Shown: positions 53,551 through 63,455, numbered from the stretch's first letter. The stretch: 64,000 bases of DNA from Allocoprococcus sp004560705 (GCF_052065755.1 NZ_JBQHTK010000001.1:62001-126000); one strand, 5' to 3'. Numbers and translations: made by a program. The notes: a model not told the origin generated them from the letters alone.

Positions 53551-55161
53551 TTACACATATTTTTTCAAAGTCGCACGTACCGCTCCCTTGCCCGCTGTCA
53601 GTTCCTTCAGATATCCGACAACCATATCTGCAAGACCTGCTTCGTAGAGATCCACGCCAAAGATCTGTTTCATCCTCAGTACCGGTGCAACTTTCGCTTC
53701 TACATCCTGATCTTCTTTCAGTTCCAGTCCCGCAACAAATGGGCATACGGTATCCAGAAGCGGATCCGGGCTGAGTTCAAATTTATTTCCTTCATCATCT
53801 ACCGCCATCAGGTAACGAAGCCATCCTGCAAATACCAGCGGGATCAACTTCAGAGATTTCACATCCAGTTCATCAGATGCCTGATAAGCCTTGATCGTCT
53901 CTCCAAAACGGATTGCCAGCTTCTGAGAAGTGTCGGTTGCAATTCTCTGCGGAGTATCCGGCATAAACGGGTTCGGAATACGCACATTCAGTACGGTGTC
54001 AATAAACTCCTTCGGATCGAGGACGCCCGGATTTACAACAACCGGAAGACCTTCTACATATCCGACGGTCTCAACCAGTTTCTTAAGCTCTTCATCTTTC
54101 ATTTCATCTGAAATCTTCTGATAACCGAGCACACATCCGTAAACAGCAAGTGCTGTATGGAGCGGATTCAGACAGGTGCAGACTTTCATCTTTTCTACTT
54201 TATCAACGGTCTCTCTCTCGGTAAACATCAGACCGCCTTTTTCAAGCTCCGGTCTTCCGTTCGGGAATGCATCTTCGATGACCAGATATTCACATTCTTC
54301 TGCATTTACAAAAGGTGCCACATACGTGTTCTTGGAAGTGATGACCGGATCCAACTCCTCAACACCGTCATTCTTCAGAATTTCTACTACAGAAGCATCC
54401 GGTCTCGGTGTGATTTTATCGATCATGGACCACGGGAAGGTTACCTTCTCTTTTGAATTCACATACGCAAGGAACCCCTCTTCTGCCAGTCCGTTTTTGG
54501 TCCACGCTTCTGCAAATGCATTGACTGCCGCATACAGCTTGTCGCCGTTGTGAGAGCAGTTATCCATGCTGACCATAGCGACCGGTTTCTCACCCGCCTG
54601 ATAACGGGTGTACAGAAGAGATGCAACTTTTCCGATATAGCTCATCGGTTTTTCCGGTCCTTTTTCAAAATCTTCTACAACTGCCGTAAGCATTTCTCCT
54701 TTTCCGTTTACAAGGCTGTATCCATTCTCTGTAATTGTGAAAGAAACCATCTGAAGGGAATCTTTGCGGAAGATTTCTTTCAGGCGCTCATACTCAGCAG
54801 TATTTTCAGAATCCAGTATGCGGGACTCTACTACACTTCCGACCACTGTCTTATCCACATTTCCGTCAGCCTTCAGTGTAACAAGGATGCTGTAATCGTC
54901 ATGCGGGCGGTTCATTTTTTCAACAATTTCGTAGTCAAAACCTTCTGCCACGATAAGTCCGCGGTCAAGTACCCCTTCATTTAACAGATTCTGAACCACA
55001 TTTGCCTGGAACGCACGGAAAATGTTTCCTGCTCCAAAATGGATCCAGAATGGATTTTCCTTTGTTGCTTTCGCTACTTTTTCACGATCAAACTTCGGAA
55101 GGGCATATCCTTTTTCTTCCCATTCGTTTCTATTTACAAGTCCGTTTGTACTTAATTTCAT
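53551..55161 (-). CDS. uxuB: Fructuronate reductase (mannitol dehydrogenase family)
   Basis: A 536-residue NAD-dependent polyol dehydrogenase of the long-chain family. WIHFGAGNIFRAFQAN is the dinucleotide-binding loop, VSMDNCSHNGDKL the active-site segment. It interconverts D-fructuronate and D-mannonate, the step between uxaC and uxuA; the related tagaturonate reductase UxaB is harder to exclude. Its ATG shares a base with the uxuA stop (TAATG). Confidence 0.88.
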   Translation of the reverse strand: MKLSTNGLVNRNEWEEKGYALPKFDREKVAKATKENPFWIHFGAGNIFRAFQANVVQNLLNEGVLDRGLIVAEGFDYEIVEKMNRPHDDYSILVTLKADGNVDKTVVGSVVESRILDSENTAEYERLKEIFRKDSLQMVSFTITENGYSLVNGKGEMLTAVVEDFEKGPEKPMSYIGKVASLLYTRYQAGEKPVAMVSMDNCSHNGDKLYAAVNAFAEAWTKNGLAEEGFLAYVNSKEKVTFPWSMIDKITPRPDASVVEILKNDGVEELDPVITSKNTYVAPFVNAEECEYLVIEDAFPNGRPELEKGGLMFTERETVDKVEKMKVCTCLNPLHTALAVYGCVLGYQKISDEMKDEELKKLVETVGYVEGLPVVVNPGVLDPKEFIDTVLNVRIPNPFMPDTPQRIATDTSQKLAIRFGETIKAYQASDELDVKSLKLIPLVFAGWLRYLMAVDDEGNKFELSPDPLLDTVCPFVAGLELKEDQDVEAKVAPVLRMKQIFGVDLYEAGLADMVVGYLKELTAGKGAVRATLKKYV

Positions 55162-56231
55162 TATTTTCTTGCCCCTTTCTCGATTGCTTCCCATAAACCA
55201 TTCAAATATGTTGCTCCAAGTGCACGGTCATAGAGTCCGTATCCCGGCATTGCCACTTCATCCCAGATCATACGTCCGTGATCCGGGCGGATCGGTCCTT
55301 CAAATCCGATATCGTAGAGAGCTTTCATGATTTCGTACATGTCAAATGTTCCGTCGCTTGAAAGATGAGCCGCTTCTTCAAAGTTGGTCGGAGTGATGAA
55401 TTTCAGATTGCGGACATGCGCAAAATGAATTTTTCCTTTCAGAGAGCGGATCATATCCGGCAGATCATTCTCAAGGTTGGTTCCGTAAGAACCTGAGCAG
55501 AAGGTTACGCCATTGTGCGGATTGTCCACCATTTCCATCATGCGAAGGATATTCTTCTTGTTGATGATGATACGCGGAAGGCCGAACACACTCCATGCCG
55601 GATCGTCCGGATGAATTGCCATATTGATATCGTATTTGTCACACACCGGCATAATCTTTTCCAGGAAATATTTCAGGTTTTCAAATAATTTCTCATCGTC
55701 TACATCCATGTAAAGTTCGAACAGCTCTTTCACTTGTTCCATTCTCTCCGGTTCCCATCCCGGCATTACAGTTCCGTTCATATCACCTGCGATGGATTCA
55801 AACATCTTCTCCGGATCCAGTGCATCTACTGCTTCCTGTGTGTAGGCAAGCACGGTAGAACCATCCGGACGTACTCTTGCGAGTTCGGTTCTGGTCCAGT
55901 CAAATACCGGCATAAAGTTGTAACATACCAGATGAAGATCTTCTTTTCCGAGATTCTCCAATGTCTCGATATAATTTGCAATGTACTGGTCTCTTTCCGG
56001 CGCGCCTGTTTTAATTGCATCATGAATATTTACACTTTCAATTCCTGCAATATGAAGGCCGGCCGCTTCCACTTCTTCTTTCATCGCACGGATTCTCTCA
56101 CGGCTCCACACTTCCCCCGGTGCCGTATCGTAAAGCGTCGTGATTACGCCCGTAACGCCCGGAATCTGGCGGATCTGCTGAAGCGTAACCGTGTCAAATT
56201 TGCTTCCGTACCATCTCAGTGTCATTTCCAT
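55161..56231 (-). CDS. uxuA: Mannonate dehydratase
   Basis: A 356-residue iron-dependent enzyme turning D-mannonate into 2-keto-3-deoxygluconate. The start MEMTLRWYGSKFDTVTLQQIRQIPGV and the metal-binding segments (HPDDPAW, FCSGSYGTN, HFAHVRN, RPDHGRMIWDE) are typical. I prefer the ATG at 56231 because the family starts there; an ATG three codons earlier is directly on the AAGGAAGG site. First gene of uxuA-uxuB-uxaC; an AraC regulator is divergent upstream. Confidence 0.95.
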   Translation of the reverse strand: MEMTLRWYGSKFDTVTLQQIRQIPGVTGVITTLYDTAPGEVWSRERIRAMKEEVEAAGLHIAGIESVNIHDAIKTGAPERDQYIANYIETLENLGKEDLHLVCYNFMPVFDWTRTELARVRPDGSTVLAYTQEAVDALDPEKMFESIAGDMNGTVMPGWEPERMEQVKELFELYMDVDDEKLFENLKYFLEKIMPVCDKYDINMAIHPDDPAWSVFGLPRIIINKKNILRMMEMVDNPHNGVTFCSGSYGTNLENDLPDMIRSLKGKIHFAHVRNLKFITPTNFEEAAHLSSDGTFDMYEIMKALYDIGFEGPIRPDHGRMIWDEVAMPGYGLYDRALGATYLNGLWEAIEKGARK

Positions 56232-56388
56232 AATTTTCATACCTTCCTTTTCTGAATCGATGTTTTACTTGTTGATTCTATTATTTTCCCATGCAAAATA
56301 CCATTGATGAGGTTGCCCTATACATTGCAAAAATTGCGGTTTCATGTTAGACTAAATACAGTACTTCTCATTCGGAAAGGAGACTGTC

Positions 56389-57264
56389 ATGAGAAAGAAT
56401 TTACAGACCGCTTTCAGTACCAGGCAGTATATGGTAGCACAGGATTTTGAAATCTATTATTATAATGACCAGAACCTGGAAAAAGTAGCCCTGCACTCAC
56501 ACGATTATTATGAATTCTATTTTTTCCTGGAAGGAGATGTCAGTATCCAGATCGGTCAGGAAACATTTCCCATCAAATATGGCGATATTATGCTGATGCC
56601 GCCTCACATTCCGCACAAGCCGATCATCCACAGTCACGAAGTCCCTTATCGGCGGTTTGTGTTCTGGATCAGCCAGGAATACTGCAGCCATCTGCTGCAG
56701 CTTTCACCAGACTATGTCTATCTGATGCAATATGTTGAAACTTCCAAAACTTATCTTTTCCACAACGACCGGATTACATTCAACACCATTCAGTCGCTGA
56801 TTCTCAGGCTGATCGAAGAAATGCACTCCGAACGGTTCGGCCGTGCTGCGCAGATTACTTTGTGCGTCAACGATCTGGTGCTTTTTCTCAACCGTCTGAT
56901 CTATGCGAGAAATGTTCCTAGCTCACCGGGTGAAGAGCAGGATCTTTACCGGCAGCTCACATCCTACATCGAAGAGCATCTGGATGAGGATCTGCCTCTT
57001 GAAAAGCTGGCTGAGGAATTTTATGTAAGTAAATATCATATCGCACATGTTTTCAAAGACAGGATCGGCATGTCGATCCACCAGTATATCACGAAAAAAA
57101 GGCTTGCCCTCTGCAAGGAAGCCATCCTTGGAAATGCTAATATTTCTGAAGTTTATCAGGCTTACGGATTCGGGGACTACTCCAGCTTTTTCCGGGCATT
57201 TAAGAAAGAATACGGAATCTCCCCGAAAGACTATCGAGAAAAACAGCTGACAAAATATGATTAA
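56389..57264 (+). CDS. AraC-family transcriptional regulator next to the uxu operon
   Basis: A 291-residue protein with a cupin (HSHDYYEFYFFLEGDVSIQIG, PPHIPHKPI) and two C-terminal helix-turn-helix motifs (PLEKLAEEFYVSKYHIAHVFKDRIG; FGDYSSFFRAFKKEYGISPKDYR). AAAGGAGA precedes the ATG. It is divergent from uxuA (157 bases apart), so a uronate-linked sugar is its likely effector. Adds a second regulator, beside the IclR type, to the same pathway. Confidence 0.9.
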   Translation: MRKNLQTAFSTRQYMVAQDFEIYYYNDQNLEKVALHSHDYYEFYFFLEGDVSIQIGQETFPIKYGDIMLMPPHIPHKPIIHSHEVPYRRFVFWISQEYCSHLLQLSPDYVYLMQYVETSKTYLFHNDRITFNTIQSLILRLIEEMHSERFGRAAQITLCVNDLVLFLNRLIYARNVPSSPGEEQDLYRQLTSYIEEHLDEDLPLEKLAEEFYVSKYHIAHVFKDRIGMSIHQYITKKRLALCKEAILGNANISEVYQAYGFGDYSSFFRAFKKEYGISPKDYREKQLTKYD

Positions 57265-57343
57265 TTCGTTGTAAGCTTTTTTCAGCCGTGCTATACTTTA
57301 TCCTGCAAATTACATGAAACCAGTTTAAAGGAGTATGAATCAT

Positions 57344-57571
57344 ATGAATCCTATGAATTTATTTCAAATTAAAAAACTCTGGAACGAGTTCACTGCCCGT
57401 CATCCAAAGTTTCCGAATTTTATAAAAGCCGTATCCCAAAATGCCATCCAGGAGGGTACGATCCTGGAAATCCAGGTCACCTGCCCTGACGGTAAGAGCT
57501 TTGCTTCCAACCTGAAAGTAACTGCCGAAGATCTGGAAATGCTCCAGATGCTCCGGCAGTTACAATCCTGA
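57344..57571 (+). CDS. Small conserved protein of unknown function
   Basis: A 75-residue protein (LFQIKKLWNEFTARHPKFPNFIKAV; GTILEIQVTCPDGKSFASNLKVTAEDLEML) that looks like a compact alpha/beta fold. I do not recognise a named family. The ATG at 57344 has GGAG ten bases before it; an ATG at 57335 is too close. It follows the AraC gene on the same strand. Confidence 0.7.
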   Translation: MNPMNLFQIKKLWNEFTARHPKFPNFIKAVSQNAIQEGTILEIQVTCPDGKSFASNLKVTAEDLEMLQMLRQLQS

Positions 57572-57633
57572 TTTAGAAATATAATACTCCAAAGAAGGCA
57601 GCCGAGGCGTACTTGAATTTCCCTCTCTACATT

Positions 57634-57668
57634 ATAAAAAAACGCCCAGACCATATGGTCTGAGCGTT
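57634..57668 (-). terminator. Terminator after the APH-like gene
   Basis: AACGCCCAGACC-ATAT-GGTCTGAGCGTT folds with one small internal mismatch; a long T run follows on the minus strand. Confidence 0.85.
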
Positions 57669-57689
57669 ATTTTGATATAATAATAATTC

Positions 57690-58448
57690 CTACTGGAAGT
57701 CAATTACATCGATCCATCTTGAAAGGAATGCTTTCTCTTCTTCAATTCCCTTCGTAAGCTGTACTGCTGCCGCAATCGGAAGCCATTTCTGTACATACTG
57801 TTTTGCTGTATCGCTCTTCTTGCAGAACAGATCCAGATACAGATCTGCAAGTTTCTGATTCTTTAATGCAAACTGCAGATACGTGATCGCAGCATCCCCA
57901 CTTGCATTTCCCTGTGTAGCATGTGACCAGTCTACGATGGTCATGGTTCCGTCTTCTGCTACAATTACGTTGCTCGGGTTAAAATCGCCGTGGCAGAGCT
58001 TGGTATGCTTCGGCATAGAATCCAGTCTGGTCTGAAGCTCATAACGTGTTGTAGCATCAACAGTTTCTTTCAGAGTTTCAATCTTACGTGCGAATTTATC
58101 CTTCTGAAGCGTCAGACGCGGAGCTTTTTTTGCATGCATGGTAAGCTGAAGATCCACAAACTGCTCCATGTATTTTTCCATATTGACCGGATCATTTTCC
58201 ATGATCTCTTCCATGGTCTTTCCTTCTACATATTCAATCTTAAGAGCCCACTCTCCGTCAATCTGGGTTACTTCCAGAACCTTTGGAATGTTCAGTCCGC
58301 TTTCTTCCACACGTGCCTGGCACAGAGCTTCGTTAAATACATTTGCTTTTCCGTGTTCCGGTGTGAACACTTTTATGATCTGATCCCCTTCTCTATAAAC
58401 AACCTTATACGGACGGGTTACAACTACATCTTTATTCATTACATTCAT
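57690..58448 (-). CDS. APH/choline-kinase-like phosphotransferase
   Basis: A 252-residue aminoglycoside phosphotransferase-fold protein. The catalytic loop is HGDFNPSNVIV and the metal motif IVDWSHA; N-terminal KVFTPEHGKANVFNEALCQA holds the ATP-site residues. This group of anaerobe proteins is mostly uncharacterised and not tied to drug resistance. The ATG at 58448 lies nine bases after AAAGG; an earlier ATG three codons up is directly on that site. It is 55 bases downstream of adhE with no terminator between, so it may be co-transcribed. Confidence 0.78.
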   Translation of the reverse strand: MNVMNKDVVVTRPYKVVYREGDQIIKVFTPEHGKANVFNEALCQARVEESGLNIPKVLEVTQIDGEWALKIEYVEGKTMEEIMENDPVNMEKYMEQFVDLQLTMHAKKAPRLTLQKDKFARKIETLKETVDATTRYELQTRLDSMPKHTKLCHGDFNPSNVIVAEDGTMTIVDWSHATQGNASGDAAITYLQFALKNQKLADLYLDLFCKKSDTAKQYVQKWLPIAAAVQLTKGIEEEKAFLSRWIDVIDFQ

Positions 58449-58503
58449 GGTAGACATCCTTTCTTTTAAACTGATTTATACGTCTAAAAATATCTGCATT
58501 TAC

Positions 58504-61122
58504 CTATTTGTTTTCTGTACCATAGTAAGCTTTCAGATAGATTTCTTTCAGCTCTGACATCAGCGGGTATCTCGGGTTCGCACCTGTACACTGGTCGTTA
58601 AATGCCTGCTCTACCATGTCATCCAGAGTATCCAGGAAATATTTCTCATCTACACCGTAATCCTTGATCGTCGGTTTGATCTCGATCGTTCTCATCAGGT
58701 CTTCCAGTTTAGCAAGAAGTTTTTCAAATACTTCCTGATCGTTCTTTCCGGTCAGACCTACAAAACGTCCGATTTCAGCATAACGCGCCAGTGTGTGCGG
58801 ATACTGATACTGAGAGAATGTACCCATCTTTGTCGGTACCTCAGCACTATTATAACGCATTACTTCTGTAAGTACCAGCGCATTTGCAATACCATGCGGC
58901 AGGTGATGGAATGCACCTAATTTGTGAGCAAGTGAGTGGTTTACACCAAGGAATGCATTTGCAAATGCCATACCGGCCATGCAGGATGCATTTGCCATAT
59001 GATCTCTTGCTTCCACATCATTTCCGTCTTTGTATGCGCGCGGCAGGTAATCAAACACGAGCTTGATTGCCTTCAGTGCAAGGCTGTCTGTATAATCGGA
59101 AGCCATAATAGAAACATAAGCTTCGATTGCATGTGTCATTACGTCGATACCTGACGCACAGGTAAGTCCTTTCGGAGCACTCATCATATTGTCTGTGTCA
59201 ACGATTGCCATGTTCGGCATCAGTTCGTAGTCAGCAAGCGGCCATTTGATTCCGGTCTCTTTATCTGTGATGATTGCAAATGGTGTTACTTCTGAACCGG
59301 TACCTGAAGAAGTCGGGATCGCAACGAAATATGCTTTTTTACCCATCTTCGGGAAGGTGTAGATTCTCTTGCGGATGTCCATGAAGTCCATTGCCATATC
59401 GTCGAAGTCTGCATCCGGATTTTCATAAAGAACCCACATAACTTTTCCGGCATCCATAGCAGAACCACCACCAAGTGCAATAATGCAGTCCGGCTCAAAT
59501 GCACGCATTGCTGCAGCACCGGCTTTAGCAGATGCAAGGGACGGATCCGGTTCTACATCAGAGAAGCATGTATGAACAATTCCCATCTGGTCTAATTTAT
59601 CTTCAATCTGTTTTGTATATCCGTTTTTGTAAAGGAAAGAGTCTGTTACGATGAAGCAGCGTTTCTTGCCCATAACGGTTCCGAGTTCATCCAGTGCAAC
59701 CGGCATACATCCTTTCTTGAAATATACTTTTTCAGGTGTTCTCATCCAGAGCATGTTTTCTCTCCTTTCAGCAACGGTCTTGACATTGATTAAGTGTTTT
59801 ACTCCAACGTTTTCAGAAACGGAGTTTCCGCCCCATGAACCACATCCAAGTGTCAAAGATGGAGCCAGTTTAAAGTTGTAAAGATCGCCGATACCACCCT
59901 GTGAAGATGGTGTGTTGACAAGGATACGGCAAGTTTTCATTGCTGCTGCATGTTTTGCCATTTTTTCTTTTTCATTCGTATTAATGTACAGAGAAGAAGT
60001 ATGTCCATATCCGCCGTCTGCAACAAGCTGTTCAGCTTTGGCAAGTGCTTCGTCAAATGTTTTTGCTTTGTACATCGCAAGTACCGGAGAAAGTTTCTCA
60101 TGAGCAAATTCTTCACTGATATCTACAGATTCCACTTCACCGATCAAGATCTTCGTCTCTTCCGGAACAGTTACGCCAGCCATCGCAGCAATTGTAGCTG
60201 CTTTCTGACCAACAATCTTCGCATTCAGTGCGCCGTTGATGAGAATTGTTTTTCTTACCTTCTCAATCTCATCACCTTTCAGGAAATAGCATCCTCTGTA
60301 TTCAAATTCATCTCTGACCTGTTTGTAAACACTTTCCAGTACCGTAACTGACTGCTCAGAAGCACAGATCATACCATTGTCAAATGTTTTGGAATGGATG
60401 ATGGAGTTCACTGCCAGGCGGATATCTGCTGTCTCATCAATGATAACCGGAGTGTTTCCTGCTCCGACACCAAGTGCCGGTTTTCCTGAAGAGTACGCAG
60501 CCTTAACCATTCCCGGGCCACCTGTGGCAAGAATAATATCAGCATCCTGCATAACCATATTGGTCAGCTCCAGACTCGGAACATCGATCCAACCGATGAT
60601 TCCTTCCGGTGCACCTGCTTTTACTGCTGCTTCCAGAACGAGTTTTGCCGCAGCAATCGTAGACACTTTTGCACGCGGATGTGGGCTGATGATGATTGCA
60701 TTTCTTGTCTTCAATGCGATCAATGTCTTAAAAATCGCTGTCGAAGTAGGGTTAGTAGTAGGAATAACTGCGGCAACAAGTCCGATCGGTTCTGCAATCT
60801 TTTTAATTCCGTATACCGGATCTTCTTCGATCACACCGCAGGTCTTTGTATTTTTATAAGCGTTGTAAATATACTCTGATGCATAATGATTCTTGATTAC
60901 TTTGTCTTCTACGATACCCATTCCGGTCTCTGCAACTGCCATTTTTGCAAGTGGGATACGGGCCTTATCTGCTGCTGTAGCCGCAGCCTTGAAAATCTTG
61001 TCTACCTGCTCCTGTGTATAAGTAGCAAAGACTTTCTGTGCTTCCTTCATCGCTTTCATTTTCGCTTCCAGCGCTTCCGGGTTGTCGATTATGGTTGGGA
61101 TGTTGGTTTCCTGATTTGCCAT
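58504..61122 (-). CDS. adhE: Bifunctional acetaldehyde-CoA/alcohol dehydrogenase
   Basis: An 872-residue fusion. The N-terminal CoA-acylating aldehyde dehydrogenase (about 1-440) has GAGNTPVIID and the active Cys in NGMICASEQSV. The C-terminal iron-dependent alcohol dehydrogenase (about 450-872) has GGGSAMDAGKVMW and the iron-binding histidines (VNHSLAHKLGAFHHLPHG). It reduces acetyl-CoA to ethanol and re-oxidises two NADH; the proteins form spirosomes. AGGAGG precedes the ATG. Regulation by Rex is indicated by the operators upstream. Confidence 0.97.
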   Translation of the reverse strand: MANQETNIPTIIDNPEALEAKMKAMKEAQKVFATYTQEQVDKIFKAAATAADKARIPLAKMAVAETGMGIVEDKVIKNHYASEYIYNAYKNTKTCGVIEEDPVYGIKKIAEPIGLVAAVIPTTNPTSTAIFKTLIALKTRNAIIISPHPRAKVSTIAAAKLVLEAAVKAGAPEGIIGWIDVPSLELTNMVMQDADIILATGGPGMVKAAYSSGKPALGVGAGNTPVIIDETADIRLAVNSIIHSKTFDNGMICASEQSVTVLESVYKQVRDEFEYRGCYFLKGDEIEKVRKTILINGALNAKIVGQKAATIAAMAGVTVPEETKILIGEVESVDISEEFAHEKLSPVLAMYKAKTFDEALAKAEQLVADGGYGHTSSLYINTNEKEKMAKHAAAMKTCRILVNTPSSQGGIGDLYNFKLAPSLTLGCGSWGGNSVSENVGVKHLINVKTVAERRENMLWMRTPEKVYFKKGCMPVALDELGTVMGKKRCFIVTDSFLYKNGYTKQIEDKLDQMGIVHTCFSDVEPDPSLASAKAGAAAMRAFEPDCIIALGGGSAMDAGKVMWVLYENPDADFDDMAMDFMDIRKRIYTFPKMGKKAYFVAIPTSSGTGSEVTPFAIITDKETGIKWPLADYELMPNMAIVDTDNMMSAPKGLTCASGIDVMTHAIEAYVSIMASDYTDSLALKAIKLVFDYLPRAYKDGNDVEARDHMANASCMAGMAFANAFLGVNHSLAHKLGAFHHLPHGIANALVLTEVMRYNSAEVPTKMGTFSQYQYPHTLARYAEIGRFVGLTGKNDQEVFEKLLAKLEDLMRTIEIKPTIKDYGVDEKYFLDTLDDMVEQAFNDQCTGANPRYPLMSELKEIYLKAYYGTENK

Positions 61123-61169
61123 TTTGAATCCTCCTGTAATGAAATAATGGAATCATAGTAGTTTGCTTA

Positions 61170-61187
61170 TTGTTAATTAATTAACAA
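61170..61187. promoter_or_regulatory. Rex operator (ROP) of adhE
   Basis: TTGTTAATTAATTAACAA, a perfect 18-bp match to TTGTTAANNNNTTAACAA. It lies just downstream of the -10, so Rex would block transcription when NADH is low. The rex gene is not in the window. Confidence 0.9.
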
Positions 61188-61200
61188 TCTTTATAATGCT

Positions 61201-61229
61201 ATTATATTGGATTCTATTTCTTTTGTCAA
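61201..61229 (-). promoter_or_regulatory. Promoter of adhE
   Basis: Perfect TTGACA and TATAAT with a 17-base spacer, between two Rex-type sites. Confidence 0.88.
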
Positions 61230-61235
61230 CACAAA

Positions 61236-61253
61236 TTGTTAAATAAATAACGA
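61236..61253. promoter_or_regulatory. Second, imperfect Rex-type site
   Basis: TTGTTAAATAAATAACGA has one perfect half and two mismatches in the other. It lies just upstream of the -35. Confidence 0.5.
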
Positions 61254-61306
61254 TTTCAACATTATGCATAATCAAACGCCAAAATCGCATAAAACACACA
61301 GCATAT

Positions 61307-62086
61307 TTACCATTCTTTTTGTATCTGCATTATTCCCCACAGCCCGTATCCGGCAAGGATCAGCTCCAGAATAAGAAGGATTCTACCCAGACTGTCCGGA
61401 ACAGAAAAGAGCATAAGTCCATATCCCCACATATTAAAAACAATATGAAGTGCAATCCCCGCCGCCAATGTGTCATATTTTCTTACCACATAACCGATCA
61501 ATACTCCGATAACTCCGGCACAGATTCCCTGCGCCAGATTCAGATGGTAAATACCGAACAGTATCGCCTGCAAAAGATTCGCGATCCAGAACGCCAATCC
61601 TGCTTTTTCAAAATAATGGTGGATCAGTCCGCGGAAAATCAGTTCCTCCACAATCGGAGCCAGAAGAACTGTATAAAATATAATCGCAAGAGACATCGTT
61701 CCCATTCCCGAATTTCCGAGCAATTGTTCATAATCTTCCAACGCCTTTGGAAGCAGAATTTGTATGGCAATCATCATAAGACTGCTGATTCCCTGGACCC
61801 CTATTCCGACTGCCGCCAGGTAAAGCGGTGCTCTTCGAACTTTCCCTACATCCTGCACCGGGGAAAACCGGTATCCTGTCTCGAACCGATACCAGATTCC
61901 GATCAGCATGATCAAGATCAATGTGATCGGCACTGCATTAACTGCAAGTGTCGGAGCTGTTCCCAGAATCTGATATGACATGATATTCATCAGCGACTGA
62001 AGCATCAGTACTGCCGGCAATACCAGAAATCCCAATACAAACGCCGTCACCCTCTGCTTCCATGATTTATATTTCCTATTCTTCAC
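61307..62086 (-). CDS. CPBP-family intramembrane glutamic protease
   Basis: A 259-residue membrane protein with about seven or eight hydrophobic segments. The ABI/CPBP motifs are present: EELIFRG (EExxxR) near residue 141 and FGIYHLN (FxxxH) later. Proteases of this family act within the membrane, with no target visible. The start is a GTG at 62086, with AAGGAG about 12 bases upstream. Confidence 0.85.
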   Translation of the reverse strand: MKNRKYKSWKQRVTAFVLGFLVLPAVLMLQSLMNIMSYQILGTAPTLAVNAVPITLILIMLIGIWYRFETGYRFSPVQDVGKVRRAPLYLAAVGIGVQGISSLMMIAIQILLPKALEDYEQLLGNSGMGTMSLAIIFYTVLLAPIVEELIFRGLIHHYFEKAGLAFWIANLLQAILFGIYHLNLAQGICAGVIGVLIGYVVRKYDTLAAGIALHIVFNMWGYGLMLFSVPDSLGRILLILELILAGYGLWGIMQIQKEW

Positions 62087-62332
62087 ACGCCAAGTCTCCT
62101 TTCATACTTCCTCGGTATCCCGTCATATAACGGTTCATATTATCCGTTATTTTATCACCTTTTTTTCACTCGTACAACGCCAATTTCTATACAGTCGTAT
62201 CCCCTGATTCTTATGGATTCCACCCGCGGGAACATTGACTGTACCTCCCGCAAATGTTATACTGTATCATAATACAAAGCACCACTGAAATGAATTCATC
62301 ATACAGTCTATTTAAGAATCAGGGGGCTGTCT

Positions 62333-62977
62333 ATGTCCAAAGAAAATTATTTTCAAAAAGCACTATCCAATTTTACATTTGAAGTAGCAAGCGACGGTGC
62401 CATCCGCCATCTGGCCGGGCACGGATATACCGTCCCCCAGATATCCAAAAAGCTTAATTTTCCCACACCTTATGAACGCATTCAGCGAATCGTATGGGAA
62501 TCGATGCTGGACAACCGCATACTTCTTCTGGAAGAGCCCGGAAATGCAGGCATTCACAAAAAAATCTCCTACATTCAGGATAGGGACAGCTACGGAAGAA
62601 CCAGCTTCCGTCAGGTTATTGTCAGTGAAGCTACGCTGCCGGAGATTCATTGGACTACCTATACTTATGATCCCGATACACATGGTCCACTTTCCGACTT
62701 ACTTTCCGCAAAATATGCTGCAAATTCTGAAGATGCCTATGCATCCTGCGATTTCGGTCTGCGGCTTTTGAAAGATCCTGCAGGATTCTCAGACTCTCTC
62801 AAGGTTCTGGAGGAAAATCAAAGAGAGTATATCCTCGGTCTTCCCTGGGTAAGCTCCGTCGTCTACCACCGGCTCGATTTGCGGATGCGGACGATTCTTG
62901 TCAGATTATATGAAAATGACCTCTATCAGGGATGCTGTTATTTTGGAACAACCGGCGAGAAAGTTATTTTGAACTGA
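62333..62977 (+). CDS. Conserved protein of unknown function
   Basis: A 214-residue protein that I do not recognise. The N-terminal part looks like a small DNA- or RNA-binding helix pair (IRHLAGHGYTVPQISKKLNFPTPYERI, the style of a helix-turn-helix); the rest is mixed alpha/beta with no membrane segment. GGGGG precedes the ATG. It is monocistronic; its last bases abut the break in rhaD on the other strand. Confidence 0.7.
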   Translation: MSKENYFQKALSNFTFEVASDGAIRHLAGHGYTVPQISKKLNFPTPYERIQRIVWESMLDNRILLLEEPGNAGIHKKISYIQDRDSYGRTSFRQVIVSEATLPEIHWTTYTYDPDTHGPLSDLLSAKYAANSEDAYASCDFGLRLLKDPAGFSDSLKVLEENQREYILGLPWVSSVVYHRLDLRMRTILVRLYENDLYQGCCYFGTTGEKVILN

Positions 62978-63455
62978 ATTGCCGGAAAGCTTTTTTATCT
63001 TTAGGGTAAGTGCAATGACGTTCGTTGTATGTGCATGGTAAATGACTCTGTGCGCACCATTGGTTGCCAACTTTTTCACTTCATGATTCATAAGATGGCT
63101 AGGCAGTTCACTGGTCGGTCTTCCTCCGTTTACCAGGCCCCAGCAGATTCTGTAATTTTCACCTTTTTCATCCAATTCTATGATACAGATGCTGTCTTCC
63201 GGATCCAGGATGACGTTGCGGAAATATTTTCCGCTTCCTGTTACCATGAAGAATTCTCCTGCCAATTCAGGCACAGAAGTTCCGATTTCTTTCCATTCTC
63301 CGTCAAGACTGAGATATTCTTTTACTTCTTCAACCTCTTCCTCTTTCATGCGGTAAGACAGGTTTCCGCCATTTCTCTCATGCCATCCCTGCTCCCATCC
63401 GTCATTACACATACGAATAAATCCCTGTACAAATTTTACATCCATAATACTCATA
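62906..63455 (-). pseudogene. rhaD: Rhamnulose-1-phosphate aldolase, truncated
   Basis: The first 150 or so residues match RhaD: VKFVQGFIRMCNDGWEQGWHERNGGNLSYR, GEFFMVTGSGKYFRNV, ELPSHLMNH and the zinc-binding YHAHTTNVIALTL. The match stops at about 63,000; the remaining 31 codons read across the end of the neighbouring gene in antisense. A full RhaD is about 275 residues, so the second half, with further metal-site residues, is missing. The ATG at 63455 follows AAGGAGA. It is downstream of rhaA. Confidence 0.85.
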
